Shown piece after piece: positions 1 through 5,940 of a stretch of 6,336 nt of DNA; within the stretch, counting starts at the first letter, position 1; the number at the start of each line of letters is the position of its first letter. The stretch lies in assembly GCA_902772615.1 (NCBI GenBank), contig CACYBC010000131.1, positions 1-6,336 on the forward strand, written 5' to 3'. A model generated the notes under the pieces. The model had not been told where the DNA came from. It did no database searches and saw only the letters and a program-made list of their open reading frames with translations. This stretch comes from an uncultured Ruminococcus sp. GTDB taxonomy: Bacteria; Bacillota; Clostridia; Oscillospirales; Ruminococcaceae. The position numbers were made by a program, and so were the translations under genes.

Positions 1-35
1 AAAAAAGGTGCACTGAGTTTCCTCAGTGCACCTTT
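1..35 (-). terminator. Intrinsic terminator of the substrate-binding protein gene
   Basis: A perfect 11-bp stem (arms 7-17 and 22-32) closes a 4-base loop. On the minus strand it is followed by six T (positions 6 to 1), the form of a Rho-independent terminator. It lies about 40 bases past the minus-strand stop codon at 73-75. On the plus strand the stem is followed only by TTT and then mixed bases, so it is weaker in that direction. The T-tract touches the window edge and may continue. Confidence 0.9.
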
Positions 36-72
36 GCTTGTAACCTTACGGTCAGTTAATTCTGTTCAGGAA

Positions 73-1083
73 TTACTGCCTTGTGGGATACATGTCGTCA
101 TCATAGACGTTGTCGAGAGTGACATAGAATGTCGGGGTCTCGATGAAGTCAGAAGAAGGATCCTGACCAAGAGCGATCTTCTTGAACATGATGTCGACAC
201 CATTGTACGCCCAGTTGGCCTGCTTCTGAACCTGGGTGCAGGTTGCGAAGCCGTCCTTAACGGCGTTGATGACCTGTGCTGTGTCGTCAGAAAGGACACC
301 AGCATGATCATGGTTCTTGTCTGCATCGTTCCAGCCGTTCTCTTCGAAGCAAGCGGAAACCCAAGCACCACCGGCGTGTGTGCAAAGAGCACTGTTCCAG
401 GTGGGGTTGGCGAGCATCATAGCCTCTTCTGTGGACTGACCTGCGTCAGCACTGGGAGGAGACTGAACGTCGAGCAGTTCGGCGCCGCTTGCGGCGTTCT
501 CTGCGACGACATCGGTGATGCCCTTAAGGCGCTGGATCATACCGAGCTGAGCAACTGCACCGTGCATGACGATGATCTTGGCTCCGCCGTAATCCTTCTG
601 CCAGTCAACTGCGAACTGAGCCAGCTTGCGGCCGAAGTTCTCGTTGTGTGTGCCGACGAAGCAAGCTCTCTTGCTGTCGGGGCAGTCGGTATCCATTGTG
701 ATAACGAAGATACCGGCATCAACTGCCTCATTCAGGGTGGGGGTCATGCCTTCCGCGTCGGAAGCTGCAACGCACATTCCCTGGTATCCAAGAGAAATAA
801 GGTTCTCGAGGACCTGGATCTGAGCTGCAACGCCGCTCTCGGAAGAAGCTGTGCACTCAAGTTCGATTGTCCAGTCAGGATACTCTGTCTTGAGCTCCTC
901 GACTCTCTTCTTACCGCCGCTTCCACAGATGTCCCAGAAGTCTCCGAGTGCTGTGTAGACGATGGCGAGTTTCATTGTCTTCTGCTCTTTCTTGCCATCA
1001 TCGCCCTCTTCTTTCTTTTCGCCGCAGGCAACAAGACTGAGAGCAAGGACAAGAATCAGAAGTACTGAAAGAAGTTTCTTCAT
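73..1083 (-). CDS. Sugar-type ABC transporter substrate-binding lipoprotein (periplasmic-binding-protein family I)
   Basis: The predicted product is a 336-residue extracytoplasmic solute receptor, anchored by a lipid to the outer face of the membrane, that would deliver a small ligand to an ABC importer. Residues 1-20 form a lipoprotein signal peptide (MKK, a hydrophobic stretch, then lipobox LVAC with Cys20), followed by a charged linker rich in Glu, Lys and Gly. The mature part resembles the ribose/galactose-binding type (Peripla_BP_4): a first strand KLAIVYTALGDFWD near residues 38-51, and a MDTDCPDSKRACFVGT segment near 130-145 that matches the hinge-proximal 'D-SD-P-S-R--YVG' region. The ligand cannot be named. 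ATG at 1083 is chosen over ATG at 1095 because GGAGG (1093-1089) lies 5 bases before it and the upstream ATG overlaps that site. The gene stands alone with its own promoter and terminator; no permease or ATPase gene adjoins it. It has eight Cys besides the lipid one, which is many for an exported receptor. It uses no TTA, CTA or TCA codons, which suggests strong codon bias and high expression. Confidence 0.9.
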   Translation of the reverse strand: MKKLLSVLLILVLALSLVACGEKKEEGDDGKKEQKTMKLAIVYTALGDFWDICGSGGKKRVEELKTEYPDWTIELECTASSESGVAAQIQVLENLISLGYQGMCVAASDAEGMTPTLNEAVDAGIFVITMDTDCPDSKRACFVGTHNENFGRKLAQFAVDWQKDYGGAKIIVMHGAVAQLGMIQRLKGITDVVAENAASGAELLDVQSPPSADAGQSTEEAMMLANPTWNSALCTHAGGAWVSACFEENGWNDADKNHDHAGVLSDDTAQVINAVKDGFATCTQVQKQANWAYNGVDIMFKKIALGQDPSSDFIETPTFYVTLDNVYDDDMYPTRQ

Positions 1084-1088
1084 AGATT

Positions 1089-1093
1089 CCTCC
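1089..1093 (-). promoter_or_regulatory. Ribosome binding site that fixes the start of the binding-protein gene
   Basis: On the minus strand GGAGG is followed by AATCT and then ATG at 1083-1081, a 5-base spacing. An in-frame ATG at 1095-1093 overlaps this site and would add four residues (MEES) ahead of the MKK signal-peptide start, so it is rejected as the start. Confidence 0.85.
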
Positions 1094-1101
1094 ATCTTTT
1101 T

Positions 1102-1173
1102 CCGAGTTTGTTTAGAACAAAAAATAAGGGAGACGTGTCTAAACCAAACTCAGGTAACATATTTTCCGTCTCC
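1102..1173 (-). ncRNA. Structured mRNA leader with two interlocking inverted repeats (possible attenuator or pseudoknot)
   Basis: Read on the minus strand, stem A is a perfect 7-bp GC-rich pair (GGAGACG at 1173-1167 with CGTCTCC at 1135-1129), followed by CTTATTTTTT (1128-1119), which is terminator-like. Stem B pairs 1151-1138 with 1116-1104: 13 base pairs with one bulged base, extendable by two more G-C pairs (1153-1154 with 1102-1103) past a bulged base. The 5' arm of B lies inside the loop of A, and the 3' arm of B lies beyond the T-tract of A. The two stems are therefore either mutually exclusive (A terminator, B antiterminator) or form an H-type pseudoknot. Stem B ends 8 bases before the ribosome site. 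Stem A begins almost at the predicted transcription start, and its loop of about 31 bases is long for a terminator. I do not recognise a known riboswitch class. The pairing is seen directly; a regulatory role is inference. Confidence 0.5.
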
Positions 1174-1180
1174 ACAGGAG

Positions 1181-1209
1181 ATTATAATTTCGAAGAATGA
1201 TTAAAACAA
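1181..1209 (-). promoter_or_regulatory. Sigma-A/sigma-70 type promoter of the binding-protein gene
   Basis: On the minus strand TTGTTT (1209-1204) is followed by exactly 17 bases and then a perfect TATAAT (1186-1181). Transcription should begin near 1175-1173, giving a leader of about 90 bases before the ATG at 1083. This is the best promoter in the window by match and spacing. Confidence 0.8.
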
Positions 1210-1382
1210 CACTGGTGACAATTGTTTTACTTATTTCTCGTTTTTACACATAATCATGCCAATATTTAGGCGTTATGTCCAATTAATATACTGTTTGCTC
1301 CGATTTGTTGCACATGATATATATTTCAGTTGTCTGTTAAGTTAATGCTTTACTCTCCCGCTGAGCGACGGATCCGCACGTT
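1210..1382. other. AT-rich divergent intergenic region with no gene seen
   Basis: This is the middle of a 336-base gap between the divergent starts at 1083 and 1420. It is clearly more AT-rich than the genes around it. I find no convincing protein gene or known RNA in it. Weak promoter-like matches exist on the plus strand (see 1295-1323). It may hold regulator sites for one or both divergent units, but no clear palindromic operator stands out. Confidence 0.6.
1295..1323 (+). promoter_or_regulatory. Possible weak second promoter for the VOC-pepT unit
   Basis: TTGCTC (1295-1300), a 17-base spacer and TATATA (1318-1323) fit the spacing of a sigma-A promoter, but each hexamer is only a partial match (3/6 and 4/6). 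In AT-rich DNA this can arise by chance. The extended -10 site at 1383-1391 is the better candidate. Confidence 0.25.
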
Positions 1383-1391
1383 TGATATAAT
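1383..1391 (+). promoter_or_regulatory. Extended -10 promoter of the VOC-pepT operon
   Basis: The sequence TGATATAAT combines an extended TG with a perfect TATAAT (1386-1391). No good -35 hexamer lies 16-18 bases upstream, which extended -10 promoters can tolerate. Transcription would start near 1398 and leave a short leader of about 20 bases. The same 11-base string TTTGATATAAT recurs before tldD (3102-3112). Confidence 0.65.
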
Positions 1392-1406
1392 AACAGCAAA
1401 AATACC

Positions 1407-1411
1407 GGAGG
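1407..1411 (+). promoter_or_regulatory. Ribosome binding site that fixes the start of the VOC gene
   Basis: GGAGG lies 8 bases before ATG 1420. The reading frame is open upstream to a TTG at 1330, but that start has no such site and lies upstream of the -10 promoter at 1383-1391, so ATG 1420 is preferred. Confidence 0.8.
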
Positions 1412-1419
1412 TCGCGGCC

Positions 1420-1761
1420 ATGCTGAAGATCGGTTCTATCGTTTGGGGAGTGCAGGATATTGAAAGGTCCGTCAGATTCTGGACAGCTGCACTGGACTAT
1501 GTACGGAAAGGTGAAGTATCTGACGACTGGGCAATGCTTGTCCCGAGGAACGGCGACGGCATCCAGCTCTCTCTCAGCAAAGTGACTTCTCCAAAAGCCA
1601 GGAGACATCATATGGATCTTTTTGCAGAAGATCGTGAGGCTGAGGTCGACAGACTCCTCTCGCTTGGCGCTGTACGGAAGCCATGGAACTATGAGCCCGG
1701 TGCAGACTATGTTGTACTTCAGGATCCTGAGGGAAATCCGTTCTGTGTTGTGCAGCTGTAA
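1420..1761 (+). CDS. Small VOC-superfamily (glyoxalase-like) protein
   Basis: The product has 113 residues, a usual length for a single VOC chain with two beta-alpha-beta-beta-beta modules. Module 1 runs from IGSIVWGVQDIERSVRFW (residues 4-21) to GIQLSLSK (47-54). Module 2 runs from HHMDLFAEDREAEVDRLL (63-80) to DYVVLQDPEGNPFCVVQ (96-112). The second half is typical of the Glyoxalase_6 subgroup. VOC proteins include metal-dependent lyases, dioxygenases and antibiotic-resistance proteins, so the fold does not tell the substrate. At the four usual metal positions I read Ser6, Gln49, His64 and Gln112 by eye, so the classical His/Glu set is mostly replaced and metal catalysis is uncertain. It is the first gene of a likely two-gene unit, with 30 bases to the pepT start and no terminator between. 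No functional link to PepT is evident. Confidence 0.85.
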   Translation: MLKIGSIVWGVQDIERSVRFWTAALDYVRKGEVSDDWAMLVPRNGDGIQLSLSKVTSPKARRHHMDLFAEDREAEVDRLLSLGAVRKPWNYEPGADYVVLQDPEGNPFCVVQL

Positions 1762-1780
1762 ATGGTACAGATCATTCAAG

Positions 1781-1786
1781 AGGAGG
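1781..1786 (+). promoter_or_regulatory. Ribosome binding site that fixes the start of pepT
   Basis: AGGAGG lies 5 bases before ATG 1792. An in-frame ATG at 1762, directly after the stop codon of the VOC gene, would add ten residues (MVQIIQEEEI) that are largely the translation of this ribosome site, so it is rejected. Confidence 0.85.
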
Positions 1787-1791
1787 AAATA

Positions 1792-3036
1792 ATGGGCGTC
1801 TTTTATGATTCCGTCCGGGAAAGGTTCCTGAGATATGCAAGGATAGATACGCAGTCTGCCAGCGGAGCAGCTGAAACCCCGTCCACTTCTAAACAGTTCG
1901 ACCTCGCCAGGCTCCTGAGGGATGAACTCATAGCGATCGGTGTCAGCGATGTCTGGCTGGATGAAGAACACTGTGTCGTATACGGCGTTATTCCTTCAAA
2001 CACGGAGGGCGGCATGCCTATTGGCTATGTAGCGCATATGGATACAGCAACAGAGGCTCCCGGAGGGCCGGTAATTCCTCAGGTCATTGAAAACTATGAC
2101 GGGAACGATATACTCCTTAACAAAGAGAAGGATATCTGGATGCGCAGAGCAGATTTTCCCAACCTGGGATTGTATGTGGGAGAAGACCTGATCTGCACCG
2201 ACGGGACTACGCTTCTCGGCGGAGATGACAAAGCGTCCATCGCCTCCATAATGACAATGGCTGAATTCTACACATCCAATCCCGAGGTCGGGCACGGTAC
2301 GATCGCGCTGGCATTCACTCCCGACGAAGAAGTAGGAGGCCTTGCAAAAGATCTGGACCTGAACCGTTTCGCATCCGGGATAGCATATACTCTGGACGGC
2401 GATCATCTGGGGTATTATGAATATGAGACGTTCAATGCCTCTCAGGCAGATATCACTATCAGGGGCAGGGCTGTGCACCCCGGCACCGCAAAGGGGATAA
2501 TGATCAACAGCATAGACGTTGCCAATGAGTTTATCTCATCTCTGCCTTACTTTGAAAAACCACAGTACACCGACGGCAGAGAGGGCTTCTTCTATGTGAT
2601 GTGGATCAGCGGCAGATGCGAAGAGACCTCCATCAGACTTATAATCAGAGATCACGATGCAGTGCAGTTCAGAAACAGGGAACACTATCTTTACCTTATA
2701 GCCGAAGAATTGAACAAAAGATATCCTGATGGGACTGTGGCCGTAGCTATAACTGAACAGTACAGAAGCATGAAAGAAGTTATAGATACGGTGCCTTTCA
2801 TGGTCGATAATCTCAAAAAAGCGATCTCTGACTGCGGGATCAAACCGGTGTGCATTCCTTTCCGGGGAGGCACAGATGGTTCAGCTCTTTCCCAGAGAGG
2901 TCTCCCCTGTCCGAATCTCAGCGCCGGATATGAGAACGCACACAGCAGATTTGAATATGTTCCGATCGTCAATATGGAAAAAAACGTAGAGATCCTGATC
3001 AGACTGAACGAGCTGTATCTGGCCATGAATGACTGA
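1792..3036 (+). CDS. pepT: Peptidase T (tripeptide aminopeptidase, M20B)
   Basis: Peptidase T is a cytoplasmic di-zinc aminopeptidase that removes the N-terminal residue of tripeptides, a late step in peptide use. The product has 414 residues, close to the roughly 408 of E. coli PepT. The M20 features are in order: an N-terminal segment YDSVRERFLRYARIDTQS (residues 4-21); AHMDT with metal ligand His82 and Asp84; the PepT-typical TDGTTLLGGDDKAS with bridging Asp145; TPDEEVGG with catalytic Glu179 and ligand Glu180; TLDGDHLG with ligand Asp202; IRGRAVHPGTAKG in the lid/dimerisation domain (about 223-235); FRGGTDGSALS near 358-368; and the last ligand His384 in YENAHSRFEY. All expected catalytic and metal residues are present, so the enzyme should be active. 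It is translated from its own strong ribosome site, probably on one mRNA with the upstream VOC gene, and the mRNA ends at the stem-loop at 3053-3104. Confidence 0.95.
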   Translation: MGVFYDSVRERFLRYARIDTQSASGAAETPSTSKQFDLARLLRDELIAIGVSDVWLDEEHCVVYGVIPSNTEGGMPIGYVAHMDTATEAPGGPVIPQVIENYDGNDILLNKEKDIWMRRADFPNLGLYVGEDLICTDGTTLLGGDDKASIASIMTMAEFYTSNPEVGHGTIALAFTPDEEVGGLAKDLDLNRFASGIAYTLDGDHLGYYEYETFNASQADITIRGRAVHPGTAKGIMINSIDVANEFISSLPYFEKPQYTDGREGFFYVMWISGRCEETSIRLIIRDHDAVQFRNREHYLYLIAEELNKRYPDGTVAVAITEQYRSMKEVIDTVPFMVDNLKKAISDCGIKPVCIPFRGGTDGSALSQRGLPCPNLSAGYENAHSRFEYVPIVNMEKNVEILIRLNELYLAMND

Positions 3037-3052
3037 TCCGTCAAAAAAACAT

Positions 3053-3104
3053 GCAGGCAGCAAAGAGATATTTATCCGTTTTCTCCGCTGCCTGCTTTTT
3101 CTTT
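3053..3104 (+). terminator. Intrinsic terminator after pepT
   Basis: A perfect 9-bp stem GCAGGCAGC / GCTGCCTGC (3053-3061 with 3087-3095) is followed by TTTTTCTTT (3096-3104). The loop is 25 bases and may hold a small inner GAGA/TCTC pair (3065-3068 with 3082-3085). It begins 17 bases after the pepT stop codon. The long loop makes it less certain than the other two terminators. Confidence 0.7.
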
Positions 3105-3112
3105 GATATAAT
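3104..3112 (+). promoter_or_regulatory. Extended -10 promoter of the tldD-tldE operon
   Basis: TGATATAAT carries an extended TG and a perfect TATAAT (3107-3112). There is no good -35 hexamer; that region falls inside the 3' arm of the pepT terminator. The start would be near 3119, about 20 bases before the tldD ATG. The 11-mer matches the promoter ahead of the VOC gene exactly. Confidence 0.65.
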
Positions 3113-3126
3113 AGTTCTCGGAAAGT

Positions 3127-3130
3127 GAGG
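3127..3130 (+). promoter_or_regulatory. Ribosome binding site of tldD
   Basis: GAGG within AGTGAGGT lies 8 bases before ATG 3139. It is weaker than the other ribosome sites in the window, but no competing in-frame start is apparent and the protein begins in normal TldD fashion. Confidence 0.65.
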
Positions 3131-3138
3131 TTAAACAA

Positions 3139-4536
3139 ATGATCACCAAAACTACAGCACTTGAAGTCCTCAACGTAGCTCTGTCCACAGGTGCTGACTT
3201 TGCTGAGATATATCTGGAAGAGGACGATCAGACCTCTATCCGGATGGACAACGGCAAAGTCGAATCCTGTAATGACACGCTTACCAGAGGCGCCGGGATC
3301 CGCCTTCTCAAGGACCTGAGAAGCGTATACGGTTATACGAACAATATCAGCCGCACCGGTCTTCTGAAACTCGCCGAAGACCTTTCAGGATCGTTTGACG
3401 GCGAGAGAATTGTAACTGTCGAAAGCATCAGCAAGGTCAGACAGAGCAACAAACACCGTCCCCGTATCAAATACTCCGATTATCCTAGAGAAGACCTTAT
3501 CAAAATGCTGGCAGAATCCAGTGATGCATGTCTGTCATACGATGAAAAGATAGTCCGCTGCGAGATACTCTTCGCCTACAATTACAAGACCGTTGAGATC
3601 TTCAATTCCAACGGCAAACAGTTCGGCGATGTCCATTCCAGGGGCAGATACACCGTAACGGCAACCGCAAGAGACGAAAGAGGCATCGAGACCTTCCACA
3701 ATCGCCCAGGCGCCCAGAAAGGCATGGAATTCTTCCTTGAAGAAGTCGATATGAACGAGGAAGCAAGGAGTGCTGCGCAGAGTGCTCTGACGCTCCTCGG
3801 GGCCAAAGAATGCCCCTCCGGCAAAATGACCGTTATCATCGGTAACGGTTTCGGCGGAGTCATATTCCACGAGGCATGCGGACATTCGCTCGAGGCCAGT
3901 TCTGTTTCCAAGGGACTCTCGGTATTCTCCGGCAAGAAGGGTGAAAAGATAGCTTCTGATATAGTATCCGCAGTCGACGACGGCACCATAGAAGGAGCAT
4001 GGGGCAGCGGAAACATCGACGACGAAGGAAATCCGACAGCCCGCAACATGCTGATAACCAATGGCGTTCTCACATCCTATCTCGTAGACAGTTTCAACGG
4101 ACGCAGGATGAACGAGCCCGGAAACGGAGCCTGCAGAAGAGAATCCTACAGATATGAACCTACCAGCCGCATGAGCAATACATTTATCCTTAACGGAAAA
4201 AGCACTCCCGAAGAGATCATCGCCAATACTGAATATGGTCTCTATGCCAAGAACATGGGCGGAGGCAGCGTCAACCCGGCCACAGGCGAGTTCAACTTTG
4301 CGGTCAATGAAGGCTACATCGTCGAGAATGGCAAGATAAAGTATCCGGTCAAAGGCGCCACTCTCATCGGCAGCGGCAAGGAAGTTCTCCTCAACATCGA
4401 CATGGTCGGAAACGACCTTCTGAGGGCACAGGGAATGTGCGGAGCCGCCAGCGGTTCCATCCCCGCAGACGTGGGCGAACCTACCATAAGAGTACAGAAC
4501 ATGACTGTCGGCGGAAGAGGAGGTACCGTTAAATGA
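3139..4536 (+). CDS. tldD: Metalloprotease TldD (catalytic subunit of TldD/TldE)
   Basis: TldD is the zinc-bearing subunit of the TldD/TldE protease. In E. coli the complex removes the leader of microcin B17 and degrades the antitoxin CcdA. It is thought to act on unfolded peptides inside the cytoplasm. The product has 465 residues, slightly shorter than the roughly 480 of E. coli TldD. The N-terminal domain (about 1-110) carries the A-F-A-E-I-Y...GAGIRLL pattern. The catalytic motif HEACGH (His244, Glu245, His249) follows GNGFGGVIF and fits the family HExxxH. A C-terminal Cys434 in GMCGAASG matches the third zinc ligand known for this family. The segments RMSNTFIL (344-351), GGGSVNPATGEFNFAV (374-389) and the end IRVQNMTVGGRGG are typical. 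It looks intact and active. It overlaps tldE by four bases, so the two subunits are probably made in step by coupled translation. Confidence 0.95.
   Translation: MITKTTALEVLNVALSTGADFAEIYLEEDDQTSIRMDNGKVESCNDTLTRGAGIRLLKDLRSVYGYTNNISRTGLLKLAEDLSGSFDGERIVTVESISKVRQSNKHRPRIKYSDYPREDLIKMLAESSDACLSYDEKIVRCEILFAYNYKTVEIFNSNGKQFGDVHSRGRYTVTATARDERGIETFHNRPGAQKGMEFFLEEVDMNEEARSAAQSALTLLGAKECPSGKMTVIIGNGFGGVIFHEACGHSLEASSVSKGLSVFSGKKGEKIASDIVSAVDDGTIEGAWGSGNIDDEGNPTARNMLITNGVLTSYLVDSFNGRRMNEPGNGACRRESYRYEPTSRMSNTFILNGKSTPEEIIANTEYGLYAKNMGGGSVNPATGEFNFAVNEGYIVENGKIKYPVKGATLIGSGKEVLLNIDMVGNDLLRAQGMCGAASGSIPADVGEPTIRVQNMTVGGRGGTVK
4518..4523 (+). promoter_or_regulatory. Ribosome binding site of tldE inside the end of tldD
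   Basis: AGGAGG lies 9 bases before ATG 4533. It sits in the last codons of tldD, where it encodes part of the Gly-Arg-Gly-Gly tail. With the ATGA stop-start overlap this favours translational coupling. Confidence 0.8.
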
Positions 4537-5861
4537 TCAGTTACAAGAAGGTTTTTGATAAAGCACAGGCAGAAGGTCTGGAGGCTCTCGAACTCTATGT
4601 ATCGGAAGAAAGAAACCTGTCATTCTCTCTTTTCAGGGGCGAACTCGACTCCTATAACATCTCCGATTCCAGAGTCATAGAAGCGCGCGGCATATATGAA
4701 GGAAAGATCGGATATGCCACCAGCGAGAAAGCAGACTCAACCACTCCTGATTATCTGATCGGGCACATCAAACAGAACGCCCGCCTCACCAACTCAGACG
4801 ACAAGAGCATCATCTTCCGCGGCAGCGAAAAATACCGCAGGAAGAATGTATTCAGCAAAAAACTGCAGGATACCCCCGTCGAAGAAAAGATCCGTCTCGC
4901 AAAGGAATTCCACACCGCCGTCACGTCCAGGAACGACAAGATCCGTGAAGTGGAGATCAGTTATCAGGAATCCACAGAAGCGGTCACTCTGACGAACTCC
5001 TACGGACTCAAACTGAACAGCAAAGCTAACTCTGCCGTGCTGTTCGCCCAGGCGGTCGCGACTGACGATACAGGCGAAACTAAATCAGGGATGGTATTCC
5101 GCCTTATTACCGACCTCAACGACTTTGACATCAACGAGACGGCAGAAAAACTCGTGAACGATACCGTAAGTCAGTTCGGTTCCGGTCCCTGTGAATCAGG
5201 GAAATACAGATGCGTGTTTTCCGGCAACGCCTTTGCTTCTCTGCTTGGTGCGTTCCTGCAGAACCTCTCCAGTGAAGAGGTCCAGAAGAACAGTTCTCTG
5301 CTCGCCGGCAAGCTCGGTGAAAAAGTAGCCTCCTCGAGACTCACTGTCTTCGAGAAGCCTCTTGAGAAGAACGCATCCTTCCGGTACTTCGATGACGAAG
5401 GAGTCGCAACGAGCAACAAGACCCTGATAAAGAACGGTACCCTCCAGACTTATCTTTACAACCTCACCACTGCGGCAAATGATGGAAAAGCGTCCACCGG
5501 AAACGGATACAAGAGCCGCGACGGCAAGATCGGAGTAGGTCTGAGAAATGTGTTCGTCAAGCCTGGCACTCTCACCGAAGAAGGTCTGTTTGAGAAGGCC
5601 GGAGAAGGCGTATATATAACAAGCATCAGCGGTCTGCATGCCGGAATGAATCCCCAGTCCGGAAACTTCTCTCTGATCGCACAGGGTTACATGGTCAGAG
5701 ACGGAAAGCGCGCTGAGCCTCTCTCGCTCATAACCGTGGCAGGGAATCTATTTGATGTTTTTGCTCAGATCATGGCTGTAGGCAACAATCAGGAACTGAG
5801 GATGAATGGCTATTTCGTTCCGTCAGTGCTTGTCAAGAAGATCTCTGTCTCCGGCAAGTGA
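4533..5861 (+). CDS. tldE: TldE/PmbA, non-catalytic partner subunit of TldD
   Basis: TldE (PmbA) is a paralogue of TldD that lacks the zinc site and pairs with TldD to form the working protease. The product has 442 residues against about 450 in E. coli. Where TldD has its HExxxH helix, this protein reads GNAFASLLGAFLQNLS (about 231-246), with no His or Glu ligands; this is normal for the family, not damage. Family segments include FRYFDDEGVATS (283-294), GLRNVFVKPG (336-345) and ISGLHAGMNPQSGNFSL (365-381), followed by AQGYMVRDGK (383-392). The N-terminal domain (about 1-110) repeats the TldD pattern of E-A-L-E-L-Y and ARGIYEGKIGYA. The ATG overlaps the tldD stop as ATGA, so both genes share one mRNA that ends at the terminator at 5884-5914. 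The substrate of the complex in this organism is unknown. Confidence 0.93.
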   Translation: MISYKKVFDKAQAEGLEALELYVSEERNLSFSLFRGELDSYNISDSRVIEARGIYEGKIGYATSEKADSTTPDYLIGHIKQNARLTNSDDKSIIFRGSEKYRRKNVFSKKLQDTPVEEKIRLAKEFHTAVTSRNDKIREVEISYQESTEAVTLTNSYGLKLNSKANSAVLFAQAVATDDTGETKSGMVFRLITDLNDFDINETAEKLVNDTVSQFGSGPCESGKYRCVFSGNAFASLLGAFLQNLSSEEVQKNSSLLAGKLGEKVASSRLTVFEKPLEKNASFRYFDDEGVATSNKTLIKNGTLQTYLYNLTTAANDGKASTGNGYKSRDGKIGVGLRNVFVKPGTLTEEGLFEKAGEGVYITSISGLHAGMNPQSGNFSLIAQGYMVRDGKRAEPLSLITVAGNLFDVFAQIMAVGNNQELRMNGYFVPSVLVKKISVSGK

Positions 5862-5883
5862 TCTGAATTCCGATCTGATACAC

Positions 5884-5914
5884 AAAAAAGGCTGATCTTT
5901 GATCAGCCTTTTTT
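5884..5914. terminator. Symmetrical bidirectional terminator between tldE and the M32 gene
   Basis: Six A, an 8-bp GC-containing stem (5890-5897 with 5901-5908), a TTT loop and six T form a near-perfect palindrome that works as a Rho-independent terminator on either strand. It begins 23 bases past the tldE stop and lies 27 bases from the stop of the convergent gene at 5941, so one element can end both units. Confidence 0.92.
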
Positions 5915-5940
5915 CGTTATATGCAGTTTTCGATCAAGGA

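Noticed and set aside
34..1068. Long plus-strand open frame (344 codons) over the binding-protein gene
   Set aside because: It is in exact antisense codon register with the gene and is open only because that gene avoids TTA, CTA and TCA codons. Its translation shows no recognisable domain, and the minus-strand gene has a signal peptide, ribosome site, promoter and terminator.
1197..1253. Tiny hydrophobic 18-codon frame in the divergent intergenic region (MIKTTLVTIVLL...)
   Set aside because: The nearest AGGAG is 16 bases upstream, too far to serve it. The frame overlaps the minus-strand promoter and there is no independent support.
1330..1419. N-terminal extension of the VOC protein from TTG 1330
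   Set aside because: The extension would cover the -10 promoter and the ribosome site at 1407-1411, and it adds 30 residues with no match to the VOC fold. ATG 1420 gives the normal length.
1342..1971. Minus-strand open frame (209 codons) across the VOC gene and the start of pepT
   Set aside because: It runs antisense to two well-supported genes and the gap between them, and its translation has no family features.
3582..4073. Minus-strand open frame inside tldD
   Set aside because: It is antisense to the catalytic region of TldD, and its composition reflects the codons of tldD with no domain seen.
5196..5639. Minus-strand open frame (147 codons) inside tldE
   Set aside because: It lies wholly antisense to the conserved C-terminal half of TldE, with no promoter or ribosome site and no recognisable domain.
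4533..5861. Possible inactivation of TldE through loss of HExxxH
   Set aside because: Absence of the zinc motif is the normal state of TldE/PmbA; the zinc site is carried by TldD.
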